64,000 nucleotides of DNA, taken from assembly GCA_036850595.1 (NCBI GenBank), contig CM072156.1, forward strand, positions 13,278,326 to 13,342,325, in the 5' to 3' direction. The notes beneath the pieces were generated by a model. The model was not told where the DNA came from and searched no databases. It saw only the letters and a list, made by a program, of their open reading frames with translations. The stretch's first letter is position 1. Each line of letters starts with the position of its first letter. Positions 21,001 through 33,470 of the stretch are shown here, in pieces. The translations under genes were made by a program, and so were the position numbers. Source of the stretch: Rhyacichthys aspro (taxonomy: Eukaryota; Chordata; Actinopteri; Gobiiformes; Rhyacichthyidae).

Positions 21001-24000
21001 CTAAAAGAATAATATTTAAAAAAAAATCACAGAAGTAATTAACCTCTCAACAAAGCTCCATCAGTGGTTCTGCCCTCTCACCTCTATTTCATTTTTTTCT
21101 TTAGGGTCCCGATTCCTGTAAGCAGTGCGGGCCAGTTAAAAATGAGGCGACAGAGCAGTGAACTTTTTCTGGAAGGCACGCTATCTCCACCATGTCAACG
21201 CATGGGTGCTATGGTAGCTTTGCAGTGTTTTGATGACTTCAAAAGGTAACAGTTTTCATTTTTATCCAGGCAGAAGAACTGGTAGACCAAAGCAAGAGGA
21301 TGATAATTTAGTGATTATTTCTGTTTTTGTAGAAACTTTGATGAGATTCTGTCCAGCTTTGCTGATTCTTTCCTGGAAAATGAAACTTTCTTAGAGTCTT
21401 GCTCCAGTTTCTATGAGGAAGAAAACCTCAAAGTATGTGCCTTTTGTATATGTACTATTGCCCATTACTGACATTGTATATTACAGTGTTTGTTTGTCTC
21501 TACAGAATTCAAGGGAAAATCCAATTCACATCATTAATGTATCCTTAAAAACAGCAGACACAGAGGATGATGACGCCTTGGTCACAGCCTTTACAGACTT
21601 TACTCAGTCAAAGGTAAATCATTTATTGAGGTCTACATTACTTTAATTTGGAGTCATAGAGTCAAGAAAATGATACTAGTTAAACTGTTTTGTTTGTATA
21701 CAGAAGTCAGTGCTTTTTGATTATGGCATTAGAAGAATCACCTTTTTGATTGCACAAAAGGTAACACCAGAGCAACAACTAATTTCCATAAAAATGTGTA
21801 TATTTCACATATAACTTATCATTTTCTTTTGATGATTTTAACAGAGAGAGTTTCCTAAGTTCTTCACTTTCAGAGCAAGAGATGAGGTAAGTTTACTGCT
21901 GTTAAGTGTGTTCACATTTGCCGTTTTTGGTGTGTTTGCTCCATCAGTGCGGTTCTGTTGGACAGTGTGCACCAAACATGCCCCGAGACCCCTTAAAAAC
22001 AGGAGCGGTTCTGCTGATTCTGGTACGGCTGGTACTGGTACTGTAAACCCTAAGCGGACCACAGACGTGGGGGCGAGTCCAAACAGGAAGTGTCATTCAT
22101 TTACCACAAAAACATCACATAACGTTTTGTTTTTTGAAAGCGGAAAAAACCAAACCAAAACAAATATTGTTCAAATAAATAAAATGAGCAGAAAGCAAAC
22201 GTGAAGCACTCAGAAGGTAAAATGCCTTATTGGCATTTGGGCTAACAATGGGGGGCTTTTTGCTGAAGGACCAAACTAAATGTATGGTTTTCTGTTTTGT
22301 TGTGAACTAAAATGAAAAATGGAAGTGATTAAATAAATTGTCTTTCCTTAACTCTAGTTCCTTGAGGATCGTATTTATAGAAATCTGGAGCCAGCTTTAG
22401 CATTTCAGCTGGAGCTCAACCGTATGAGAAACTTTGACCTGACAGCTGTTCCATGTGAAAACCACAAAATGCATCTCTATCTCGGTGCTGCTCATGTTCA
22501 GGAGGGTGCTGAAGTAACTGACTACCGATTCTTCATTCGAGCAATTATACGCCACTCTGACCTAATTACTAAGGTAATATAGCATATTCATAAATTTGCA
22601 AAAATGACAAATACAATTGTGGAATTTATGCATCAATAAAATTAGCTCACATCTTAAACCACTAGGAAGCATCTTTTGAGTATCTTCAGAATGAAGGAGA
22701 GCGTCTTCTGCTGGAAGCTATGGATGAGTTGGAGGTGGCTTTTAGTAACACTACTGTCCGCACTGACTGCAACCATATATTCTTAAATTTTGTTCCCACT
22801 GTCATTATGGACCCATCCAAGGTCAGTAGAATTTCTAGTACTCACAGATCAAGCAATAATAATCATCTTGCCCATTTACAGTTTTATTTTTCAGTCTCAA
22901 AGTCTTTGTCTTCTTTGGGTTCAGATTGAAGAGTCTGTCCGCTCTATGGTAATGCGCTATGGCAGCCGGCTGTGGAAGTTGCGAGTCCTGCAGGCTGAGC
23001 TCAAGATCAACATTCGCCAAACAAGCAATGGCAATGCCATCCCTATCCGATTGTTTCTCACTAACGAATCTGGTTACTATTTAGACATCAGCTTGTATAA
23101 AGAGGTCATTGACTCAAGTACTGGGCAGGTCAGGAGAAGCACATTTTTAAGGCCTTCTTCGTGTGGAGTTTCATTTTGTATTTATATACAGAATTGTAAT
23201 CTTTATAGATAATGTTCCAGTCATATGGTGAAAAGCAGGGTCCTCTGCACAGTATGCTCATCAACACTCCCTATGTGACCAAAGACCTGCTACAGGCAAA
23301 GCGATTCCAAGCCCAAACACTGGGTACTACATATGTGTATGACTTTCCTGAGATGTTCAGACAGGTACTACTATAATTTTTAAATTATTTACATTGATTA
23401 CATCCACTGGTCATTGACATATTACTGTATATTCTTCTGGATTAACATACCCCTAGGCACTCTTCAATTTATGGGGACAAAGGGACAAGGCTCCTAAAGA
23501 TGTGCTAATGTGTTCTGAGCTGGTTCTGGATCCACAAGGGCGACTTGTACAAATGAACCGTCTGCCTGGAGATAATCATGTATGCAAGTGTGTTTTTTAA
23601 CTTTTGCACTGGTCATTCTTCATTTAATAATACTGACACAATATGTACTTTACATTAGGTGGGAATGGTTGCTTTCAAAATGAGGATGAAAACTCCAGAG
23701 TACCCTGAGGGCAGAGATATTGTTGTCATCTGTAACGACATCACTCACATGATTGGTTCATTTGGACCTCAAGAGGATGAACTGTTCCTCAGAGCATCAG
23801 AGCTGGCCCGAGCTGAAGGCATTCCACGTATTTATGTAGCAGCGAACAGCGGGGCTCGTATTGGCCTTGCTGAAGAGGTTAAACACATGTTTCAGGTGGC
23901 CTGGATAGATCCCACTGACCCTTACAAGGTAAAGCCTACACAGGGTTGAAAACTCTCATATTTTGAAAAAAAAAAATACACTTATAGTCTCACATGTACA

Positions 24001-27000
24001 ACATAATTTCTCCATAGGGGTTTAAGTACCTTTACCTGACACCTCAGGACTACACACGCATCAGCTCCACCAATTCTGTGCACTGTCACCATGTAGAGGA
24101 AGGTGGAGAGTCCAGGTGCAGCTAATAGAATAATTTTATGCCTATATAATTAGGCATTAAATGCGTAATTTTTGATATTTCGAAAAATTAACTTCACTTT
24201 TGACATTTACTTTTTTTTATTGCTACTAATGTTCCGTATCCATTTCTTACAGATATATTATCACAGATATTATTGGAAATGATGACGGTCTTGGGGTTGA
24301 GAACCTTCGAGGTTCTGGCACTATTGCAGGAGAGTCATCTCAGGCCTATGAGGATATCATTACCATCAGCATGGTAAGACACCAAATTCATCTTCCAGCA
24401 CAAACGATTATATTTTATCCAATTGCCTTGGTAACCTGTTCTTTTGCAGGTGACATGCCGAGCTATTGGGATTGGAGCCTACTTGGTACGCTTAGGGCAG
24501 AGAGTTATTCAGGTGGAAAACTCTCATATTATTCTAACAGGAGCAAGTGCTTTGAACAAGGTATTCTGAATTAACACTTCCTAAAAAATATCCTGCAGAA
24601 AAAAGGGGTTGATTAAATTAAAATGTGAATGTTGTTGGTACATGCCAAGAATTAAATCGCTCTCTGTGAACAGGTTCTCGGCAGAGAAGTGTATACCTCC
24701 AATAACCAGCTGGGTGGAATTCAGATCATGCACAACAATGGAGTCACACACACAACAGTGCCAGATGACTTTGAGGGTGTCACCACCATTCTTCAGTGGC
24801 TCTCTTATATGCCAAAGGTAAATTAGTATGAGAATGGGCAAACTATATAAAAACAAAACAATAACCAAAATCTATTTTGGTCACTAACTGGTTCTCTGGT
24901 CTTCACCAGAACAAACACTCCCCAGTGCCTGTTATACCAATTACAGATCCAGTTGACAGAGAAATAGAGTTCACCCCAACAAAAGCACCTTATGACCCTC
25001 GATGGATGTTGGATGGAAAGCCCAGTTAGTAAATTTATTGGAATATTGAAAATAAAACAAAATAAAAATAAAACCTATATAAAGATCTTCTCTTATGTCA
25101 TTAGCAGCAAAAGATGGCTGGCAGAGTGGATTCTTCGACAATGGCTCTTTTATGGAGATTATGGGATCTTGGGCTCAAACAGTTGTAGTGGGTAGAGCAC
25201 GGTAAATGTCTTTGCTCCTACCATATATCTCCAGATATTTTAAACTTTTTTTCATTTGGTTAACACTGGCACTGACATAAATTGTGCAGGTTAGGAGGAA
25301 TTCCTCTTGGTGTCATTGCTGTGGAAACTCGCACAGTTGAATTCACTGTCCCAGCTGATCCAGCAAACTTGGATTCTGAGTCCAAAGTTAGTAAATGTCT
25401 TTTTGGAACTAATGGCAGATAGTTTAATTTTAATTTTATGATGGTTATAATGAATTACCTTTTTTGTCTCAGGTTTTGCAGCAGGCTGGACAGGTTTGGT
25501 TTCCAGACTCTGCATTCAAAACGGCTCAGGCCATTAATGACTTTAACCGCGAACGTCTGCCTCTCATGGTGTTTGCCAACTGGAGGGGCTTCTCGGGAGG
25601 AATGAAGGGTATGTAACTGTGCCAGAAATTTTGCAGATTGATTATGTTACATTAAATGTATGTATTCACTGTTTACGATTTTCTTTTAAGATATGTATGA
25701 CCAAGTACTAAAGTTTGGAGCCTACATTGTTGATGCCTTGCGTAGTTTCCATCAGCCAGTTTTGGTATACATCCCACCACATGCTGAACTTAGAGGAGGG
25801 TCCTGGGTGGTGATTGACCCAACCATTAACCCACTGTGCATGGAGTTGTATGCAGATCGAGAGAGCAGGTGCATATTGTTTTGATTTGTTATTAATGTAC
25901 TGTACTTTGTAGCTCTAGGAGCTCTGTGCATAACTAATAATTTTCTTTTGGAATTTTTAGAGGTGGTGTGCTCGAGGCAGAGGGCACAGTGGAGATTAAA
26001 TTCAGACGAAAAGACCTATTGAAGGCAATGAGAAGACTTGATTCAGTTTACGCCAGTTTCGCAGAGAAGCTTGGTAAAAGGCAATGAAACCAATTTTATC
26101 ATCATTGTCCTAAAGGCTGTGTCCTAAATTTTGTATGCTTTCCTCAGCATCTCCTGAGCTGTCTGAAAAAGAATGCAGAGAGCTGGAGTCAAAGCTTAAA
26201 GCTAGAGAGGAGTTCTTGATGCCCATCTACCACCAGGTGGCAGTGCAGTTTGTTGACCTCCATGACACCCCTGGCAGAATGCAGGAAAAGGGTGCTATCA
26301 CTGTAAGTGTGCCTCACTTTATAGTCAAGTATTCAAAACTGTGATATAAAACATTTTGTCATTTCATACAGGATATTTTGGATTGGAAGAATGTGCGGAA
26401 CTTCTTCTACTGGCGCCTGCGTCGCCTCTTGTTGGAGCAGGTGGTAAAGTGTGAGATACTGCAGGCCAATAAGGACCTCAGTGATGGGCACATGCATTCT
26501 ATGCTGCGACGCTGGTTTGTGGAGACAGAGGGGACAGTCAAGGTATGGGCTCCATGGAAGTTAATATTTTATAATGTCTTTGAAAATAAATACCAAAAAC
26601 ACTTACTACTTACTACTTACTACTTACTACTACTACTTACTCTCAATGTTTATGCTGGTATTTTTAAGCAGGGTGTCCTTATCTTTTAGGCTTACCTTTG
26701 GGATAATAACCAAGCAGTAGTTGAGTGGCTTGAAAAGCAATTGTCCACAGATGATGGCACTCGGTCAGCCATACGTGAAAATATTAAGTACCTGAAGAGG
26801 GAAAACACTTTCAAAAATATTCGCAGGTATGTACACGCTCATAATAATGTCTAATATCAGTATTAACAAGGACAATTATTTATTTCAGCCTGTTTAAATT
26901 ATTAATGTTTTTGTTGTTTAGCCTAGTCCAGTCCAATCCTGACATTGCAATGGACTGCATCATCCACATGAGTCAAAATATGACTCAAACTCAAAGGACA

Positions 27001-27048
27001 AAGCTTTGCCATCTACTGGCAACAATGGACAGCCCCAGCACCAGTTAA
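11718..27048 (+). CDS. acacb: Acetyl-CoA carboxylase 2 (beta), multi-exon
   Basis: Carboxylates acetyl-CoA to malonyl-CoA, the fatty-acid synthesis substrate and CPT1 inhibitor. Exons follow vertebrate ACC in order. The first coding exon (11718-12133) is a low-complexity N-terminus. The next exon (14047) brings KPSMSGLHLVK, the AMPK site, at Ser143. The biotin carboxylase domain follows (GGGGKGIRK in exon 15377-15487; ELNPRLQVEHPCTEM near 15958-16000). The biotin site is VMKM with the lysine codon at 17724-17726. The central domain comes next, then carboxyltransferase (ANSGARIGLAEE near 23845-23880, RGGSWVVID near 25793-25820), ending ATMDSPSTS with TAA 27046-27048. The beta form is favoured over alpha by residues such as LAQHARHLEVQ, QALFNLWG and DNNQAVVEWLE, and by FOXN4/MYO1H synteny. 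All catalytic motifs read are intact. The N-terminus lacks the hydrophobic leader of mammalian ACACB. Confidence 0.96.
14047..14180 (+). other. acacb: ACACB exon carrying the AMPK phosphorylation site
   Basis: This exon follows a 1.9-kb intron (12134-14046) and opens with KPSMSGLHLVKKGREHRK. It matches the AMPK target segment of ACACA Ser79 and ACACB Ser222, with Met at -5 and Leu at +4; Ser143 here by my numbering (codon 14057-14059). The split lysine codon (AA|G) places the site directly at the splice junction, so any alternative first exon spliced here would keep the site. The intron itself holds only AT-rich sequence and a short TA run near 13675; no alternative exon was recognised. Confidence 0.8.
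15021..15065 (+). repeat. TC/TCTG microsatellite in an ACACB intron
   Basis: Pyrimidine dinucleotide repeat (TC with interspersed TG units) of about 45 bp shortly after the exon ending TLPWSGSG. It is a simple repeat with no gene content. Confidence 0.9.
20558..20581 (+). other. acacb: ACACB 24-nt in-frame microexon (8 residues)
   Basis: The microexon is flanked by a pyrimidine-rich acceptor (ATTTCAG) and a GTAGAG donor. The upstream exon ends HPNR (split AG|) and the downstream exon begins at 21105 with VPIPVSS. Inclusion inserts eight residues in frame, giving HPN-RGSSPTLN-RVPIP. This matches the alternatively used 8-residue segment of ACACA (GNIPTLNR) at the same place in the protein. Skipping also keeps the frame. 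It is probably a cassette exon; usage is not visible from DNA. Confidence 0.75.
21903..22110. repeat. Possible degenerate transposon (MITE-like) fragment in an ACACB intron
   Basis: This segment differs in composition from the surrounding AT-rich intron (GC-richer, CpG-bearing). Phrases such as GTGTTCACATTTGC and GTGCACCAAACATGCCC resemble an interspersed DNA-transposon-derived repeat familiar from fish genomes. No clear terminal inverted repeats or target duplication were confirmed by eye, so this is a weak call. Confidence 0.3.
26601..26640 (+). repeat. TACT tetranucleotide microsatellite
   Basis: Imperfect ACTT/TACT repeat of about 40 bp inside an ACACB intron near the 3' end of the gene. 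It also creates the repetitive leucine-tyrosine ORF tail seen here, which is not coding. Confidence 0.85.
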
Positions 27049-28356
27049 GCATTTTAGTGGTATTCTAATAAAGACAACGAAAATACTGATTGTACTGGCA
27101 CATTTTAATGTAAAGTTAAAAGTACCATATTGATGTCTAGCTATTACAGGGAGAGATGCCACTTCTAGCACCTTTCACAAAATGTGATATACCTCACAAA
27201 CTCACTGCAGTGTCTACTTGCATTCTGGTGCTTCCCGTTGTTATTGTAATGCACATTTCACGTCACTGTATTTGAATAACACTGTCTGTCTATGCTGCTG
27301 TTTAGGGTTAACAAGCTTCAGAAAGAGTATTAAGTTAAGTATTAAATTAAGATAATGATGATCATTGTTGGTAAAATTGGAAAGTTTCTGAAGGTGTAAT
27401 ATGCAGGATTACACCTTACTTTACTTGTAAACAAATCCGACCTGGCCAGTAAAATAGTTTTTTGTGCAGCTAGGTTTGTCCTTTCACTGTATTTTTGTTC
27501 TTTTTGTTAGTAAATCTGTCTTGATTTATGGTGTGTGTAGTATTTAGTCATGAACCACCAATGTAATAAGCCACTGTGTCTAATGTGTTTCTTAATGTTT
27601 TGTTTCTATTTGTCCAACTCAGGTTTTTGAAAACGATTGATATTGCTCTGCCTTAAATAATAGCCATAACAATCAATATTAGCATATAAATCTTCTACAC
27701 AGTATTTCGTAAAGGTTTATTAACTTAATAAACAGTGGTATATTTTTTGCAAGAGAAGCTTTTTGGTTTATCCATGTCATTTTATTGCCATTGTTTTTGT
27801 TACTGGGTATGGTATACACAGAAAGTGTATGTGAAAAATGTGTAAAATTTTGAATCATAGGTTCACTTATTGTGTTGGCATACAGTCCATTGAAATACAG
27901 CGGGTAAATACAACTGAAAGCTTTTTATGTGGCAATAGCAGTTTGAAATATTCAAATATATACAGCAAAACATTGATAAAATCTTAACCTTCTCCCCATG
28001 ATTTTATAAATATAAATAAAAACAGCAATAAAGTCTAGCAGAAAACAATAGACAGCAAGCTATAGTATGGCAGGACTTTGCAAATTCAGAATGAACAGCA
28101 TGAACAGCAGTAATATAGTGGATAGCCTTTCCATACTTGTACAGACTTTGAGTCTTTGCTTGATGAAGTAAAGTCACTCGATGTCTTCTACACAGTGCAC
28201 AGATTTACACATCCCAAACTTTCGTTCTTAAGTATCTTTCAGGTGGAGTGTTGCACAGAATATTTATCAATCTGTTCTGTGCCATGCAGCAATATCCAGA
28301 TGTTAGACTTGTTCATGTTGACTGCTGGAGACAGAGTTCATCTTTTTTAGGTGACT
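27049..28356. other. ACACB and FOXN4 convergent 3' UTRs
   Basis: No further gene is seen. Plus-strand AATAAA signals occur at 27067-27072 and 27727-27732, and others near 28016; the 27727 site is the more plausible main ACACB end. On the minus strand, AATAAA (plus-strand TTTATT) occurs at about 27717 and 27781, about 600 bp past the FOXN4 stop. If those sites are used, the two 3' UTRs touch or overlap around 27.7 kb. Ends are inferred from hexamers only. Confidence 0.45.
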
Positions 28357-31300
28357 TTAAAGCAGGATGATGGGCTTGCTGCTGGCACCTGTACCCATGT
28401 ACTGGGAGGATGGGTTATCTTGGGGTGGATAGGAGGTGTAGAGACTAGTCACTTGCACATCTGACAGGTTTGCTGCACTAGACACAAGGGGTACATTGGC
28501 TGAACCCAGGTCACAGTCTGATAACCGTAGTGGTGAGTTACTGAAGCTACCCAAAGAATCCAGGTTAAAGCTGTCATCCTTCATTTCCTCCCATATATTA
28601 CCTGTTCAAAAAGATACAAGTTTAAGCATGAAAATGAAATTGTCATTTAGTATTTCTTTGTGTTAAAACCTCTTTACCTTGAAAAGCAAAGTCCATGATG
28701 CTAGGATCCAGCGTGTCCACCTCTGTGTGTGTGTCGGCCTGCACTGTGTAGAAGTCTTCAGGTGGCTTGGTAGGCTGTTGGGCGAGGGGGCTGTGGGAGA
28801 CATCAGGGACTGCATGAAGAGGTGGGGTCTGTGCCGGAGCAGGGGACATTGGGGCCAGCCGGGCCTGGGTCTGAAGCTTTGTGTGGAGCTGATGGTGTTG
28901 GTGCATTGGTAAACAGGGCAGAGACAAAGTGACAATAGGCTGGGACTGCATCTGGGCTGGGGTAGTTAGTGGAAGTCCAGAGGGACCACTGCTGAGCCTT
29001 GTCATGCCCGATTCTAAAGCTTTGCGTCTGCAGTTCTCTGGACGGTCTGTGATCAGTTTGTCTAACTCATCTGCAAACAAAAAAACCCCCAAAACAATCA
29101 GACAGTTGGCACATACACAGTGTATTTGATCTATGCTTTAGATAGATTTAATATGCAAAAAAATAAGTCAAAGTCTAACCAGGGTTAGCCATGCTACGAC
29201 GGATAGCTGGGAGGTCCTTGCGTTTCCACTTCTGCATCTCTTCCTCCATCTTGTCAATTTTGGCAGGGTTCAGTGCCCATAAACAGCCTTTTCGGGATGA
29301 GCTGCTTGCCTTGTTCTCCACTTTTTCAAAGCATTTATTTAAAGACAGGTTGTGTCTGACTGAATTCTTCCATCCATCAGGTGCTGTCTGCAAAATATTA
29401 ATACGAGCCATTGACTGATTGATTTGTTTTGATTTTTATCACTGATTTGTCTTATACCAACATTGTATTCAAATTTACAATACAATGTGCATTTTACCTT
29501 AAAATAAGGAAAGTGTTCCTTCATAAAGCTATAGATCTCACTGACTGGTAGGCTACCAGTTTTGCTGTTTTTTAGTGCCATGGCAATCAAACAGCTGAAA
29601 ATGTATCATAAAACAATGTTAATTGGACAGCACACATGACAGAATACTATATTGTCATTGATGTCTTAACCAACCTGTAAGAGTAGATTGGTTTGGGAAA
29701 TGTCTTGGGCTGCAGCTCCTGTTCTTGTGGAGCGAGGCGAGGTTGTGCGTAGATACTTTGGTTGTTGAAAGAGATATTATTATAAAGTCCCGCAACTGAG
29801 CACTAAAAGAAATGGGAAAAAATGCTTGCTTTCTTTTTTTCATGTATACACTTGATTTAAGTGAGATTTAAGTGTCACTTTCATTAATGTTATACCTGTT
29901 GTCCACTTTGCGTGAGAGAATACACCTGCTGTGGTGTGGGCTGGTACACTGAGGTAGAGCATTGGTATCCTGGGGAGGGCACACCACTCATGGAGAATGG
30001 AGACATCTACAAATCAGAGGCAGAGATGTTTGGTAAAGAACAATAAACAGCATGATTTCATCAGACAGTGAATACTCACGCTTCCATTGTGGCTGTTGAT
30101 AATGCTGACTCCCAGGGGGCTGTGCTGCATGTTGCTCTGAAGATGAAGCATGGAGCCCTGTCCTGCTGTCATTGTCATGCTGTTTAGCTGAGCTGTAAGG
30201 AGGAACACCAAAGTAACATTTCCATTTGTGAGATATGGCTTGGATATAGAGAACTAGTTTGGATGCTAATAGAACCAATAATCAAAATTCACTCATCTAT
30301 AACTATAATTTAAAAAAAAAATCAGTGTACGGTTAATATGGCACAATATACTTGAAGTTTAAATGAGAGGTGAATATATTTGACTTATATATTTTAAAGG
30401 GTTATAAAGTTAGATTAAACTTTTATATGTTTATATGTGACTGAATAGCATAAAGAATAAGCACCAGACCTCTACTTGCATTAAACCTGCCTTCCTCAAT
30501 TTCTTGTGTCAACTTATGTTTTCAGGTTTTGTTAAGTCCTGTACTTCGTTGACTTTCAACCACTCTGATCCAGGCAGAGCTGCTGATGGTTTTAAATGTT
30601 GTACTGTCCCCACCCTGTCACCTCACCTGTCTGTTGCTCCAACAAGCTGCCCTGGGAGGGCCCGTGGCCGTGGTCTCTGCTATCAGCCATCTGCTGCAGC
30701 CGGGGCACATCCACAGAGGTAAGCCATGACAGAGACTGCAGGTCCCCAGGGAGGTCCTCCTCTCTCAGCTGGGAGGGGTCCGTGGTCAGAAGCCTGTAGG
30801 AGATGAGGGAGGGTGTGGGGTTAACACGGCTGTCGGCTCTGCCATATTGATCTTAAGCCAAATTTAAGTTTAAACCCTTGATAAAGTAATATGTCCTTAA
30901 TAGACTGGACCACTGTGATGAGTCAAAATCTAAAGAATCAGAAACAAAAGCTGTCCAGTAACACCGTATTAGCAGTGCCATACAGGAATTACCATAAGTA
31001 GATTAACGGCAAGTGTTATTAAGGAGTGACAGTTAAACAACAATGAGAGAGTTAAACAAGCCATTCATTCAGATTAAACCATGTGTTTTCGACTGTTTTC
31101 CATTAAGTGGCCCATGATCTTTGTTTCTATGTTTGTGACTAATTTAGAACAAAAGAAAATAATGAAAACAATATTTAATATTTATATAATAAAATCCAAT
31201 CTTGCTACATTTTAAATTACTTATTTTTTTATTCATATTCTTGCCACATTCATTCTATTCTTTTTTGAGGCAAGTCGTGAAGGAGAAAAAAATAAAAGCG

Positions 31301-32766
31301 AGGAATCCTCTTGAATCCTCTCCAGGCTTCTGTGCACACACTTACTGTGCAAGGGGTTAGTAATTGGGGTTACTATGACAACACATACAATTCAGTTACT
31401 CTGGGGGCTTGTAGATGGTGTAGGAGTATGCCCTCCTCATAATAAAAAAATCAACCCAGTGTCAGGTGACCGCGACTTCGCCTTAACCATTGGCTGAATC
31501 ATAAGTAAACAACGCATGAGATCGTTTGAAACATGGGACAGCAGCACATGTTGCCTGCAACAGTTGGCCCTGTCTATTGAAAAATGATCACCTATTGTGT
31601 TCCAAACGACAAATCTGCCCAGTGGCACGTGGCTCTATTGTCTCCTCCAGACCCTTCCTTGATTGTCTCTGTCGTTTCTTTTCTTTGGCCGACCCTTGCA
31701 TTAATCTGTTGGAATGACAGCCCTCACATAGGAGGGACAAATAATGATGCCATCTGCTTCCCTGTCCCTTTCCAATCTCTAACCCCCAACACCCCCGCCC
31801 TTCCTAAAATAAACGGAGCCTCTGGCCAGAGAGGGTGTAAATCTAGTTTGGGATCAGGGCTCTGTGTCTGCTACCTGAAGGAGAAATGACATCACTGACA
31901 CCTTGCATAAGTCTGTAAACAACTGTTGTGATGACCCTTCTGATGCGGGCCGGAAGAATTGTGACGGTTAATGCCATACACTGACTTGCATTTAATACTC
32001 TTTTGGAGATTTGTATTCTATTTCTTTTTGTTTTTCACTAGAAAAATGAAAACAACAATGTGAAGAGTCACAATCTGACCAAATCAGTGTGTTAGAGCAA
32101 AACATTCACTGATTAAACTCAATTTTCTACATCTGACACAATTCCAGATTTTTTTTTAAATAAAATTTCCTTAAGTCTTTACTGCAGATTAAGTTGTACT
32201 ATTAAAATGTAAATGCCACACAGACACTGATTGAAAACTTCAGCAGACTATCACCCCACATGGGCGACTCTTCTTTCACAATCAGCAGCAAACAAAATGT
32301 TCACTGATGCAAAACATGTTGAGCTGGTGTCTGTATGTGTCACCCAATGGTCAGACACACAGCTTTCCCAGAGGTTTAACAACCATACACTTTGGACCCC
32401 CCCTCCGTGTGCATGCTGGTGACCCCAAGCACCCCGTTCCCCTAAGGAGGCAGGCCGACGGGCTCAGGCTCTCCGTGTGCCGACAGCAGGAGTGTAAACA
32501 GAGCTGATGGCTTCTGACAGATCCATTCAGACAAAAAATCATTTATTCTTCAGGATTTTTTTTTCTTGTTCTTCTTTTCCTCACACATAAAAAGAGCTGT
32601 CTATCTACCTTGAGCTTTAATATGATAGTCAAGTGTTTTTAAGAATCCTATTTCATTCACTGTACTCTGAACCCTCTGCATGTTACCTGTAATCCTGTGG
32701 AGACGGATGATGCCCGGCATTTTCAATGATTCCTGACATCCTGGATGTGATCCCACCTTCGATCAT
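28357..32766 (-). CDS. foxn4: Forkhead box N4 transcription factor
   Basis: Winged-helix transcription factor of neural (retina, V2 interneuron) and cardiac development. Nine coding exons by eye: 32687-32766, 30627-30793, 30080-30192, 29896-30006, 29675-29802, 29498-29594, 29180-29387, 28678-29070 and 28357-28601. They sum to 1542 nt, 513 residues plus stop, with consistent phases. The start is MIEGGITSRMSGIIENAGHH, as in known fish FOXN4. The forkhead domain runs from PKPIYSYSCLIAMALK through FPYFK (29498-29594) and APDGWKNSVRHNLSLNKCF to KRKDLPAIRRS (29180-29387). The C-terminal activation region is Pro/Gln-rich and ends KPIILL. The stop is TAA at 28357-28359. No disruption was seen. Confidence 0.96.
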
Positions 32767-32788
32767 TTCCTGTGATCTATGGTCCTCT

Positions 32789-32826
32789 GAGAAAGAAAAA
32801 AAAAAAAAGAAAAAAAAAAAGAAAGG
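32789..32826 (+). repeat. A-rich tract at a FOXN4 splice acceptor
   Basis: Nearly pure A run with a few G interruptions on the plus strand. Read on the minus strand it is the long pyrimidine tract directly preceding the acceptor of the first FOXN4 coding exon. Length polymorphism here could in principle affect splicing; that is inference. Confidence 0.75.
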
Positions 32827-33261
32827 TCAACCCCCTACTAAAGTCTTTAAACTGACATGAAGAATCTGTAAACAATTTTATTTAGCCATGTTGATTGATA
32901 AAGAGACATCAGCTTGATATTTGTGTTTCAGAAAATATACAGTGGTTTCTTTCTTTGCCATTAAGCCCAGGCCAAAAAAAAAAAAAAAATAGAAAATGTG
33001 TTATGATTGATTGTTGATGGCTTTTTGTTTGAATGTTTTTCTTCCCCTTAAATACTTATATGTGATTTATGCTCTCAATGAATGAATAAAAAAAAGAAAT
33101 AAAAGAAGTAGTCAATTCGCAGTGCAAATTTACTGTTTAGAAAAATGTCTCAAAGAACGTTTAACTGGATTATCGTTATACTGCCAAAATATAAATAAGA
33201 TGTCTAAGCATTTTAACTATCTACCATTGATGGCAAAATACAAAATAGATTAAAAACGTAC

Positions 33262-33470
33262 CTTTTGTGATTTTGCAGATTGTATGAGCCGCTCGTGAGC
33301 CCCTGTACTGTATTCAACGCGTTGCCCTTGATTCTCCAAAACCGTTTTTAAATTTCCCTCTCTGGAGCTGTCCAGCGCTCTGACATGCGCAGTGGAGACC
33401 TCAGAGGAGCTCCCAGTCGCCCGGGGGCAGGGTCCCGTGAAGTCTGACAACTGCTTGGTGCAGTGTCTTT
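33262..33470 (-). other. foxn4: FOXN4 5' leader exon with a long uORF
   Basis: The exon ends with a strong donor (CAAAAG|GTACGT, last exon base 33262) that would join the coding exon at 32786. It carries an ORF from ATG 33448-33450, open for 63 codons to the donor. After splicing to 32786 it adds seven codons and stops at TGA 32763-32765, overlapping the FOXN4 ATG (32764-32766). The leader exon is predicted from splice signals; the transcription start is not known. Confidence 0.5.

Noticed and set aside
21908..22204. 98-codon ORF in an ACACB intron
   Set aside because: It lies in the repeat-like segment of the intron and is bypassed by well-supported ACACB exons on either side.
11718..27048. 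ACACA (alpha isoform) identity for the carboxylase
   Set aside because: Beta-type residues across the protein and the FOXN4-MYO1H-KCTD10-UBE3B neighbours match ACACB; only the microexon recalls ACACA.
28643..28935. Overlapping ORFs on both strands at the FOXN4 C-terminal exon
   Set aside because: Shadows of the Pro/Gln-rich FOXN4 exon 28678-29070, which is supported by homology and phase.
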